Shown: one piece after another, positions 9,137 through 20,500 of the stretch
Layout: every line of letters begins with the position of its first letter
Position numbering within the stretch: position 1 is the stretch's first letter
DNA from: Glandiceps talaboti
Lineage: Eukaryota; Hemichordata; Enteropneusta; Spengelidae
Reading direction: 5' to 3'
NCBI RefSeq assembly: GCF_964340395.1
Contig: NC_135554.1
Coordinates: 9,860,475 to 9,888,974, forward strand
DNA: 28,500 bases
The notes under the pieces: generated by a model
The model's database searches: none
The model's input: the letters and a program-made list of their open reading frames with translations, nothing else
What the model was told of the DNA's origin: nothing
Translations under genes and position numbers: made by a program

Positions 9137-12100
9137 TCTACCATATATCCAACTTTCTTTACTTTCAACAACATAAATAATAAAGATCTCGAGGGAACCA
9201 TGGTGCTTTCATTTTTATGATAGAATCATTAAACCATGTACATTGTGTAGGTTAATGTACATGTATTATCTACACTCAACTATATATATTTTTACTGACT
9301 GAGTGAAATAGAGAAAATAGCAATGAAATGTCTGTAGTAAAGACATGCAGGCATACATGTACCTAATTTATTTTTCAGATCTAATCTCACTACCGTTTAA
9401 TTCTCATACTTGTGAGTGGCTGGTATGCAAATTCTTGATTTCAGCAGCAACCTAATATACCCAGAGATAAAACCATAATGCTTTCTTCATCTCATATTTA
9501 TGATAAAAATTATTTCAACCTTGTTGGTTGGATTGTAAATTATGTATACTATAATTATACTATAATTAAGATTCTTTTACTTGTTAGTGAAAGAAACAAA
9601 TTATAATAATTTCTCTTTGAATTATTAAAGACAAGCACACATGTGCCAATTAAATGTTTGAGATTTAAACAAATATCTACTTACTAGTAGAATAGAAATT
9701 GAACTCTTCATTTTATGTATTTTTGTATATTTATAATATATATTTCAATAGTCTACTGTCAGGTGATTCCATTAGAAGGGTCAGCTGACCTAACTGCATA
9801 ACATCATTCCTCTGATGACGTCTGGGTGATTTTGACCAAAGCTCTATCTACTATACTTCCTTCAAAAACTACATTCCAATAACTCTAAATATCTACTACT
9901 TTGTCACATATTTGCTGCCATGATGCTTTCTCTATTCATTCATTTCACTAACATAAAATACCCAAAGACGGAACTCAGATTCTTTCTTTCTTACATAATA
10001 ACGATAAAAATCTTTTAAACCTAGTAGATTTGATTATTATGCACACCCACACTCGCAGCAAATTTATCATTCTCTGCAGAGAATAGGTGTCTAGCTTGGT
10101 AACTTATTAAAAGGCTGTGTAATTGGAAAAACTGTCTGGCTTCAGAAACACATGCTTATGGCCCTTAGTCATTTATGTAAAATCAGTCATGTGTATTTAA
10201 TTCAGTCCATCCATCAATGACATACATCCATCTTTCTAGATTATTATATTTTGGGACATTGAGAAACAGGTAGTGAAGCACTGTTGGAGATAACAACCAC
10301 TAATCTTGTATTAGACTGATTGAATTGATGCGATTTACGTGATCAAAACAAGATTGTAAGGCATATAGAGTCAAAATTAGCTGTCCCTAGAACAACATTG
10401 ATGATTACCTGGGTAGGAGTATAATTTTAATACTTGCAAGATTATATTTCACACATATTTCATTAAAGGGGCAAAGTCCTGATTTCAAATATTTTCCTGC
10501 ATTAATTTTGTTTCATATTGAAGAATTAATATCGTGTTATTCTATTTACTGAAACATGTTTGATTACAACTAGTAACTGAGAAATCTGTAGCATATCACA
10601 CTTTCTAAGGTAACTCCGAAGCTGTAAATGCAATAAATCTGCCAAATAAATGTACGTGTACATGTTGGAAAGCTCAAAATATACTCGCTTGACAGGCACA
10701 AATCAACATGAATGTGGTATTAGGTGAGTTTTATGTAGTAAGGTCATATAGATGTATGCAAGGGTTTTTAAAAAAATGGCTACTCCGGGAAATTCAAACA
10801 AAATATAAATTTCCAGGTTTGTTGACATTAATGACCCTATTACCTGATACATAACAGAACTATACATTTGGAATCCGAGACAAATCACAGTTAAATATGA
10901 TGACATGTACATGATATACGTGTAAATTACTCCTGACCTGATTTTGGGTATGATAAAATCACTTTATATTTAAAGTAGGTCAGAGTATAATTTAGGACTC
11001 TGAAATAATAATTCCAACCAAGATTTTTTTGTCCTTCAGAATTACTTAACGTAATGGATAAATTGAGTTATAAAGTCACATTAAAAAGTGGCTTTATTCA
11101 CCATAATGTAGAGGATACATTAAAATTCATAGTTGCCTCGGTGAATGTCTATAGTCAGATTTCGTAATCCGGCTATTCCTGTAAGTACTGAAAGCATATA
11201 TTTGCCATAGACACTCATAACAATAACTAAGTCTAACTGAGCCCTTTTATTACATATTACGTTCCTTTCAGGTTTCATCCATTTCCTTCCAACATTTTTA
11301 TTTCTGTCCTAAGTAACCACTTTAATACTTGAAAGATTTCCTGCCAAAAATTATGTACCCAGAATTCATATTCTGTTGTATTATGATGTTTTTAAATTTC
11401 CATTTTTGACTGAAATCATAAAAGCCACTCTTTTGTATGAAATCTAGTCAAAATTTTAGTCAGAATTTGTCACCATATTGATGAATATTTATCCCGCTAA
11501 TAATATGACAGAAATTTTTACATTAAATTTTTTTGACATGTTCTATTTCATTTTAGACTTTGATTATAGAAATTTTCCATATCTATAGAATTAGCTCAAA
11601 AATTTGGTCTGAAATGATTACAATTGATGGATATCTGGATTCATACATGTTTGTATGTGTAAGTTAGAGCTTAGTAGACAGGTTGTAAATACTGAACACT
11701 TTGTAATCTGCAACCTCCTTGTATTCCTGCTGTGATCTATCATAAACCCTCACGGTTCCATGTAGGGTCTATGGATCTATTTAGATCGAAGTTCATTTGA
11801 AAACGTTAGATAACAAAACTTCATTGTATAAGCTAATAAAATGGCAAACAATAGTTATGGAAAAGATTAATATAATAGGATTTGAATTTTATTTGCAATA
11901 AAGTTGAAAGGAATATACTATTTCATTCAAAAGCTATTCAGTACACCAGATCAAAATAGCACACAATTTATTACCATCAACCTTGTAAATATAAATATGA
12001 TTTTTTGGTATGAATTATGATATTTATAACTCACTGATTTTCTGTACTTGATGAAATGACGATTTACATGTTATAAGTTATAGTGCCTCATCAAATGAAA

Positions 12101-14420
12101 TATTTGGCATTGTTTTGCTCATTCCAAAACTGTTTTTATCACTGAATTGCACTTGGCCACTGGTATATGTTTCAATTCCAGTGCGTACATGTACACTCGA
12201 TCTCCTGATCACCAGGCCTCCCTACTCAGAAGCTACATGTAAATCTGAAAATATCAGTCTGATAGGTATCTGTTGGCATTGATTATACTGTTTGTATTTG
12301 TACAATGATCTACAATTTAGTCGTTATGTGTCTGTGTGTAACATTACCATAAAGTTGAAGATCCCTAATTAAGCTCATTGTCATGTAGCGTAAAGTTACC
12401 CTATGTAATCGGTATAACCAGTCATTTCCACAAGTGTATGGGTGTTTTAGTAGTAATTCAGTACAAAAACAGCTTTAGTCTGCAAGTGTTTTGGAAATAT
12501 AACTTTTGCTACATTTCAGGGAGTTGTTGGGATAATTATTGGTACACCACTGTCAGACTTCATAGGGACTTTGTAATTTTGTTTTTGAATGGTGATGAGG
12601 CATATAGTACAACTTTGAACTTAATTAACAAAGTTGGTATCTTTATCGTTGGTTATTTTTGTTGTATGATGAAATATCTTTAATATCATTTCGTGTAAGT
12701 AAACAAGTTGAATCATATAGCAATGAAAGTTTCTACTTGCAGAGTCAAAAAATGTCTTGGATTAGCAGATTCCAAATTTTTGCTGATGTCTCAGCATTGT
12801 CAGGCATGTATTATAGTGGGCTATTGTCAGTTGAGTGGAAGCATGTCTAGCAAATCATGGTACAGCTCTCACTACATGTATACATGTAGATTTGTCGAAA
12901 ATGAGAATGTAAGTACAGTAATATGTCCTAATTTTGGAGTAAACAGCCGGTACCCAACCAACCCTATCATGCTGTATCAATACTATTTTGTTCATAATAA
13001 CTTATTAAGATTTAGTATATATCCATACCATAAACCTGGAAATTTTCGCTATAGACCTATTTTTGCTTATTTCTCAGGTTAGACAACAAAAATGCAAAAA
13101 TAAGTAGTGACTAAAATGAAAACAGTGTACCTGGCCAGTCTTGGTAATTAGAAAAAGTTAGTCTTTGAGAACTAGCTGAAAACTGCATAAATGCAAACTT
13201 TTCTGGTGGCAAAAATATCTAGGTTTACAGTATGTATATACACATGCAAATGTGATGCATTTTGTACAGCCACTGACTTTAAATGAAAACTGGGTCTCAG
13301 GTAGAGTATGTGCCTGACATTTAACTAAAAAAAGCCATTTCCTGAATCATGTGATTGTTCATCAAATATTTTGTGCTCAAATGTTTGTTCACATTAATAA
13401 TCTAAAATTTCTCTTATTCAGTCATCCATATTGTAATGGTGAAAAAGATATCATATTTCTCTTAATCAATTTTCATCAAGGCACTTTGTTAGTATGAGCT
13501 CCTTTTCTGTCGACCAATCATTTTTATAACTGGGTCTTTCTTCCTCGTTATTTAACATATAATTATAAAATTCAATTTTCCATACCCAATATTTATTCTG
13601 GAATGGTGAAATGTAATTTGAATTTTGTCTTACCATGCCATTTCATAATTACTGAGAACTCTTATTTCTTAAAAATTTCTCAAGTTATTTATCAAAAGGG
13701 CCGCATACAAAGTGCTAATTGTAATAATACCCCAGGGGTTGCTTATAGTGTTTCCGTTTAACATGAAAGCAACATGCCCTTAAGCAGTGTTTAGTTATTT
13801 ACTATAAGTATCAGTAATACAGCTACAGATTTTATTCTTTCCAAGATATTTACAAAGTTGACACTAATGGAGTTTGATCAAAATGTTGTTATATTATGTC
13901 CACAAGTTAAGGCCTTGATTGCATGTAGTGTGAAATTGCTTACTTACCAAATGAATAGATCTACGGTACATTGTAGTTCATATGAAATTCATATATTTTA
14001 GATCAACTCACACCAAAAGTACATCTAGATGAAACATCTTGACACTCCATCCACAAAGTTCTCAAAGCATCTTTAATATTTTTAAGTACAATGTAGTTTC
14101 ACTCCTGCTGAACAGAGAAAAGATAATTTTGTTTTTTGAATTTTATTTGGTACATGAGGAAAGCAATTGACCAAGCCATCCATGTGGTAATTTATTATAA
14201 GCATTACATCCATAAAACACTGGTACCAGTAAACATCATTTTACCACCACTAAGCCTTACACCTCTTAACATCCTTAATGCAAATGTTACTTGTCTTCTT
14301 CATATTGTTTTGGTCTAGGGTTACTGTTGATCTACAACTCTTGTAGCTTTCTAGAGATTTCTCTGATCAGAACATCATTTTATTAGTGGCGCACAATTAA
14401 AACTGACTTTGAGAATGCTG
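9137..14420. other. Central part of intron 1; no gene found
   Basis: About 5.3 kb of AT-rich DNA. Open frames at 12378-12683 and 12708-13082 are the longest, but lack domain signatures and plausible splice sites. A perfect 12-bp palindrome GGTCAGCTGACC lies at 9779-9790. No element with clear ends was seen; diverged retroelement relics may be present but cannot be supported by eye. Confidence 0.4.
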
Positions 14421-14685
14421 AAAAGTCCTTTTTCTTATCACACTCTCAAACTGACATAATTGATAAAAAAAACCAGCAGGTGTGTCTGATGTAGATTTGC
14501 CACGTTCTTATCAGTTAATGTCTGTGAAAGTTAATCATATCATTGTATATCAAAGGACTAACTTTCATAAACAAAAAGAAACTGATAAAACACATCACCT
14601 GAATCTACATAACATCAGAGGCACCTGCTACTAATGCTGTATTAATGTATGTCAGGTTGATAGTGAGAGAAGGAGAGGACTTTTT
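14421..14685. mobile_element. Foldback element (long imperfect hairpin, 265 bp)
   Basis: Both halves are imperfect inverted copies. AAAAGTCC at 14421 pairs with GGACTTTT ending at 14685. Further in, AGCAGGTGTGTCTGATGTAG (14475 onward) pairs with a reverse copy reading AGCAGGTGCCTCTGATGT, and TTATCAGTT...TGAAAGTTAATC pairs with TTATCAGTT...TGAAAGTTAGTC. Arms of about 120 bp with small gaps suggest an old foldback MITE rather than a microRNA precursor. No coding. Confidence 0.65.
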
Positions 14686-14689
14686 GGCA

Positions 14690-15545
14690 CCTTCAAAACC
14701 AGGTTGAATTGTCTTTCATTGATAAAACAACATTCTGACAACAGGAGTCTACATAATTTCTGCAAGGGTTGTGTATGTATTTTGAATTTATTGCAGGACT
14801 ATTTACCACAGTACATTCATTGGCATTGTCCAGTGTAACTAACCTAGTGTTGTTCAGTTTTACTTTCTATTTTTACAAATTTATGAAAGACACAGAAATT
14901 CTTAATGGGAACTTTGTTTCTCTGGGGATTTTATGTTTGAAGTTTATTTCAATATAATGTGTTTGCTGAAAAGCATGATACAATTTATTTGACATGAGAG
15001 AAAATATAGAGAAATTGAAAGTAGGAAATGTTTTCACTTGGGAATTTATAACAGAAATTTAATTTCATATATTAAAAATTATGACACTTCCTGTCCTAGC
15101 CAAAGAATAGATTGAATACATGGAACTCAGATAAAAGGTCAAAATGTCAGACTACCAGGAAAGTCCTGGGTAGTAGTGTGTACAGATATGTCAATGTAAG
15201 GACACATTGCCCAGCACACACATAGCAATGAAATCTACATGACATGACGTATTAATTCTATATGTATATAAACATAAAAGTATTTACTTTAAGCTTGAAT
15301 GTGTCAAAATGATATAGTCGATATAATGAATATAAAAAAAACAAAGGAAATTATTTCAGGATTAATTAAGAATAATTAGAACTTCCCTTACATTTATTGT
15401 TATACTGATAATATGTTATAAAATTTAATAAAACAATATTATTAGATTAATGTATATCTTGTGTTATATAATTTATGAAATTTGAGAGTGAGAATTGCAG
15501 TGTTTGTACAGCTGTCTAGTTGATACAATTATTGTGTGGGCATTA
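14690..15545. other. Intron 1, no gene
   Basis: AT-rich. A 62-codon open frame at 14769-14957 is hydrophobic but has no acceptor or donor that would make it an exon. No other feature is seen. Confidence 0.35.
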
Positions 15546-15845
15546 TCATTAAATATTTAAAGACCAATAGAATTAGGATCAATCTGATGACAGCATCACA
15601 ACATAACATATCAACTGAGGATTGATTACAGCCATCAAAAGTGAGACTTATATTATTACAGTAATATGACGGCATCACAAAATAATTACATTTTAATTTA
15701 GATTTATCAGAACTATCAAATATGAAACTTATATTCATACAAAAATAACAGTAATATGACAGCATTCCAAAATAATAACATGTTGCCTTAGATTCATCAT
15801 AGCCATCAAATATGAAACTAATAGCATTATCAATAATTATATTAT
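15546..15845 (+). repeat. Diverged tandem repeat, three ~80-95 bp units
   Basis: Units share ATGACAGCATCACAAAATAA, then a TTAGATT(C/T)ATC segment, AGCCATCAAATATGAAACT and an AT-rich spacer ending CAGTAAT. Starts lie near 15583, 15667 and 15756. A fourth copy lies beyond an interposed segment at 16384-16510. Confidence 0.7.
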
Positions 15846-15884
15846 AGCATTACCAATTCCTGAGTATTTTGTGATGTCATCGCT

Positions 15885-15907
15885 GTACATTATTACTGAT
15901 AATGTAC
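15885..15907. repeat. Short perfect hairpin at the left edge of the interposed segment
   Basis: GTACATTAT (15885-15893), loop TACTG, ATAATGTAC (15899-15907). The same GTACATTATT motif ends the foldback element at 16371-16379, so this may mark the other edge of one inserted unit. Confidence 0.5.
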
Positions 15908-16240
15908 TCCATTATTGGGCATCGCGACCCCGGAATGAGCATAACAATACAAGCTTATTTGTTCTGTTTCTTCATACGACTAGGTATTTTTTCCAAATGT
16001 ATGTTGTTACTTATGATTGTCATTTCCGCTGTTTAAAAATACATCGCATTCATGAAACAAATTTGAGTTCACAGCAGTTCATTGAAGTGTATATGTGTGT
16101 GTACGTACGTGTGTCGCTATGATTAGTATTCAGCTTCCGGGCTGAACATGGCAGACGATGTTCAGCGCTGTGTATATTATACGTTGTTTTGCGCTTCTCG
16201 GTCTACAAATTCACTGGAATTGGCAAAACTATAAAATAAT
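15908..16240. other. Interposed segment between repeat units, richer in GC than its flanks
   Basis: This separates the third and fourth copies of the 15.5 kb tandem repeat and has CpG-containing sequence (ATCGCGACCCCGGAATGAGC) unlike its flanks. A perfect 9-bp stem GCTGAACAT/ATGTTCAGC with an 8-nt loop lies at 16141-16166. Short frames (15871-16122, 16158-16385) show no recognisable protein. An insertion is the simplest reading. Confidence 0.4.
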
Positions 16241-16382
16241 AACAATAATGTACGCCCTCCCAGTCCATAATGGACTCAAGCAAACTTTGCACTCCATAAT
16301 GGGCTCGGCTGTCGCCTCGCCCATTATGTCGTTCAAAGTTTGCTTTCGTCCATTATGGGCTGGGAGGGCGTACATTATTGTT
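16241..16382. mobile_element. Foldback MITE, 64-bp arms and ~14-bp loop
   Basis: The left arm begins AACAATAATGTACGCCCTCC and the right arm ends GGAGGGCGTACATTATTGTT. Reading both arms from the outside, about 57 of 64 positions agree, with a loop near 16305-16318. Each arm carries two copies of a CCATAATGG-like motif. The flanks are AT-rich. It codes for nothing. Confidence 0.8.
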
Positions 16383-16383
16383 T

Positions 16384-16510
16384 AACTATTTAAAAGTCTC
16401 CCATTGGATTAATTTGATGACAGCACCACATAATAATAATGTTTCACCTTAGATTCAACCAAGCCATCAAATATGAGATTTACATTGTTATCATTATACT
16501 GTAATGTAAT
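16384..16510 (+). repeat. Fourth, separated copy of the 15.5 kb repeat
   Basis: ACTATTTAAAAGTC...TTTGATGACAGCACCACA and AAGCCATCAAATATGAGATT match the unit starting near 15550 (AAATATTTAAAGACC...CTGATGACAGCATCACA). The match begins directly beside the foldback MITE. Confidence 0.65.
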
Positions 16511-17170
16511 CTGGTAGTCCATTTATTGAAATAACTTTTCATTACATTCTGATATGGTATGGCAGTTGACATGTACATGTACATTGATTATTCTTTTTAT
16601 TGAAAATGACAATTTCATAGACAGAGAGAATTAGTGAAAGTGATACAGGTAGATGGAACATCAGTGCTTTATTCTGAAATGGCAACTATAATGAATTACT
16701 AAGACAAGAATTCTTAACCCAAGCAATCGACAAATGACTCAATATATTACCATAATTTGAAAATCAGTGTCAGTTGCCAAGGTAATGCCAAGTATCTCTG
16801 TACAATTTGATTATATACAAATTTGAACAAGATGTAAGCGGAACCTTAAAATATAAGTATTAAGGGAAATAAATTTATTGATTTTCTCAAAAATATAAGA
16901 ATATGCTAATAAAATATGCAAATCAGCATTTTAAAATCCCAGGAGTTTTAAATATGCGATTTAACCTGAATTTTTGGCCATTGAAAAATACATCAAGTCT
17001 TTACTGGAATGATCCCAATCATTCTAGATCTATAGCTTAATTGCTCCTTCATTATTTAATTGTCATTGATAGCAGCAAATATACACTGGCTTGATGCCCA
17101 TATAAACACGTAAGGATTGGGTAGAAACCAGATTTTGTTCTTAGAATGCAATCACTAGGCAATCATACTG
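16511..17170. other. 3' end of intron 1, no gene
   Basis: AT-rich, with a CATGTACATGTACATT run at about 16570-16585. No supported gene or element. Confidence 0.4.
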
Positions 17171-17179
17171 TTTGTTTGT

Positions 17180-17210
<31 letters not shown>

Positions 17211-17212
17211 TA
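17171..17212 (+). repeat. (TTTG)(TTTA)n microsatellite
   Basis: Perfect TTTA tandem after two TTTG units, ending about 65 bp before the acceptor of the first coding exon. It may represent a reverse-oriented retroelement tail. Confidence 0.85.
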
Positions 17213-17277
17213 CATTTGGTAAATGTGTTATTGACAGATTCAGTTAATATTCTTCACTTGTTTTTTTTTCTTTCTAG

Positions 17278-17554
17278 GAAATAACAAGAATAAAGTTTAA
17301 CCATGAGAAGGAAAGGTCCATTAGTTACGAAAAACAATGCCCTGATACCATGTTTCATATTTATCGACTGCATAGTGATGGCAGGTGTGGTTGCACTGTG
17401 GTATTTTGTTGAATTCAGTGATGAATTTACTGCAGTCAAACGTGGATTTACATGTAATGATGACACCTTGATGAAACCCTATGTCAAACTGGATGACCAC
17501 ACCTTACCTAAATTGATGGTTTATATCATGGCTTTTGCATTACCAGTTGTTGTA
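17278..17554 (+). CDS. PLPPR coding exon 1 (residues 1-84)
   Basis: Acceptor TTTTTCTTTCTAG before 17278, 25 nt of 5' UTR, ATG at 17303, donor GTA|GTAAGT at 17554/17555 in phase 0. It encodes the first helix (residues 12-36), the first extracellular loop with C51 and LMKPY, and the first half of helix 2. The 5' UTR part also contains an AATAAA string (17289-17294), presumably meaningless there. Confidence 0.93.
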
Positions 17555-20500
17555 GTAAGTATTGGTAGGGGGTGTTTCTGTATAAACAACTAAGTACAGT
17601 TTTGGAGAAAGGAATATCTTAAGATGTTATTGCCTAATATTTTTCTTCATTCAGCCAAGGAAAACTTTTATATGAGTGACCTAAGGGGCCTTGTCACTAG
17701 ACGAATAGTGACAAACTCTTACATCATGTAGGTCGCAAGTATTTTCCGGTTAATGAAGAAAAATATTGGGGAATAATGTAATTATACCTCCTCAAGCATA
17801 ATTTATGAAGAATCAGGAAAAATTATGGCACTGTGGAATGTTTCGACTAATATTTTGGGCACCACAGAATCAGTGACATAGACACATGTTGTTGTGACAT
17901 AGAATTACCCAGGTATATAATCCATATTTCTGTTCAAAGACAATATCTTGGCTTGTGCATGGTATTATAAGTAGCATGTTTTGCATTTTTACATGTTCTG
18001 GAAAGTCTACCATTCAAGTACATGAGGAGTAATGCAAGGAAATAATTATCTCTTTTTCCAAGAAACTTACGGTTGAAATTTGAAATTTGAAACTTGAAAA
18101 CTTGAAACTTGAAAGTTGCGGTTGAACTTGCGGTTGAAACTTGTTTGTACAGCTGAAGTGAAAATGTACCATTATGTCATCAAATGTGAATTTTATTTGT
18201 CATTGATGTTTGAATCAACAACAATTTATAAATAAATACATATAGAATATGTTGCTCAAGGTTTCTAGAGTTAATAGAATAGGACAGTACAATATAGTTA
18301 CTTTGGAAAAATTTGAAATGAATACAGTGTACGTTTTGATCCATCTACCTATAGACCTCTATCACATAATGACTTCATTATTCAGCATTAATGTATCTCT
18401 CCAAAGTTCCATAGTAGACAGATCGGAGCATCACATTCGTTTCCAATTTACCATTCCAAAGTAACTATATTTTACTATCTTCAATACATGTACATTTTTA
18501 ATAGTTTGTTTCATTGTTTATGTATTTTTTGGATTATTAGTTTTTTTATTCATGATCTGTTTTAACTTAGTAGAATAGAAATTGATACTTGAATCCATTT
18601 TTATAGAAGTAACAGTAAAGTTACCTTATTGAAATATATATTTTTGAAGCTTTCGTCCGAAACACTCAGATATCATCAGTGTAATGATGTTATGCCGTGT
18701 GGTTAGGTGATCTCCTAACAGACTCACCTGACACTAGACATTTGTAAATTGGTAGGAGATTGTATCCATAGTCACAGTTAAGGGATGGCTGGTGTTCTCT
18801 TATTTCACTGGATTCACATATTTTCGTAGGCCTAATGTTTTAACTCATTATCACCTTGATCAGCCATTTCATTTGTGTCTTAAATTACTTTTTTAAAAGC
18901 TAGAAACTTAGAAAGGTTATGATCTCTAACAATTCAAATTTCTTTTCTCAATCTACTCATCACAGATATTATTTGGTGAAGCTTGTTTAGCCGTACATCT
19001 ACTGAAAAACCGAAAGTATGAGAAACAGGAAAAAGTAGTCAAAACATGTGGATGTTTAATTCAACCAGTCTTTAGACGAATGATAAGATTTGTGGGTAAG
19101 TCACAGTCTGTTTGTTTGTGTTAGTATGGCTTTAATTAATGTAAAAAAGTAAATGTATGTGTACATGTTGGTGCTACTGTCAAGAATTCATGATTGTGCT
19201 TTAATAATTTGAATGACTTACAAACTATGAAAATTCCTGAATTTCACCAATAGAAATAATTTTCGCTCATATAGGCACTTGTTTTGGGTTACCATCTTAC
19301 AATCAGTGATGTTGTGATTTGTGTTTCCAATCCTGCCATAGAGGGCATCACTTTTTAACATTATTTTATAAGAAATATAGGTTTTGTAGAGTCATTAGAA
19401 ACATACATGTAGAATTAACTAAGGCCGTCCATATAACTAATCAAGTTTTATTTTCACTAACATGTGATGGATTAAAACTAAGTTGCTCTCAACTCTTTCT
19501 TCATATTATTATCAATATGGTCAACTGCCACAAGTGGAGAGGAATTTCTAAGTCTGTGAAGGCATGGTTTAGAAAACAAAAGTTCTTAATTTTAGCGTTT
19601 CAATAGTATTTACCACAATAATAATAGTAGTAGTTCAAATCAATGATACCTAAATTAAAGGATAGTTTAGGTTTTACTTTCTGAAATGTTCAAGTGTTCA
19701 GTTCTACCATTATTCCCAGCATAACTAAATAACTGTTATTTGGCAAGGCCGATATGCACTCTAGTACTGCAGATATTATAATTTGAATACATACAGATCA
19801 TGTACATTATGTTGCAAGACATTTCTCAGGTAGAACTGTGTGTACAGATATTTACCCCATAGTAATTTACATGTATGGTGTAATGACTGATTCATTCAGT
19901 TATTGTCAGTCAACGCGTGAGTTTATTACTGCAATGGTCGTTTCACAAATTCTTTCAATAGTTGATAACAAAGGCGTTAAGTTTATTAATGTCCTGGATA
20001 AAATAATTGCTTTGTCACAGGTTAGATTACTAGAGACACAACGGAACTGTTCGTAGATCTGTTATATAAAATCTGTTTGAAGACTTCCTACCCTTTAATG
20101 AGTTTAAACGTGACTACATGAATCCACAGGTGGTTGTTGATATAATGGTTTAACCTATACCAACATATCTGTGTGTCACATGATCATTTTAGTTTATACT
20201 TTATTTCTTAGTACTTAGCCGCAGTACATGTGTCTTGTGTCTGTATGTGTATGACTGAATATAAGTCTACAGACCATAACAGTTGTTAGTTTTCACATTA
20301 TGAACCACATGTATATATATATGATGATTCACTAATTTCAGAGGGCAAGAGGATCAGTGCATGTTACCTAGCTAGCTCCTGGAATTTGCTTGTAATATGA
20401 CACTTGAGTTATGTTCACCAGGCTGAGTCAAATATAGTACATGTACCACCTTATTAAATTTGAGACACTCACATAGGTCTAATCATGTGTAACAAGATCA

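Larger units (their letters stand above)
17555..18965 (+). other. PLPPR intron between coding exons 1 and 2
   Basis: 1,411 bp. It contains the foldback element at 17636-17767, a TTGAAA-rich tract at 18070-18143 and the hammerhead-like motif near 18640-18690. The 71-codon frame at 18249-18464 is not recognisable as a gene. Confidence 0.85.

Noticed and set aside
12378-13082. Overlapping open frames of 101, 63 and 124 codons
   Set aside because: No recognisable domains, low-complexity AT-driven composition, and no matching acceptor/donor pair to make them exons.
14421-14685. Long hairpin as a microRNA precursor
   Set aside because: The arms are about 120 bp with many gaps, much longer than a typical animal pre-miRNA; a foldback element is simpler.
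16261-16350. CCATAATGG motifs as SRF-binding CArG boxes
   Set aside because: A CArG box is CC(A/T)6GG, ten bases; these have only five A/T bases between CC and GG and are parts of a foldback element.
17289-17294. AATAAA just before the PLPPR start codon as a poly(A) signal
   Set aside because: It sits in the 5' UTR between an acceptor and the ATG of a clear gene; chance occurrence in AT-rich sequence.
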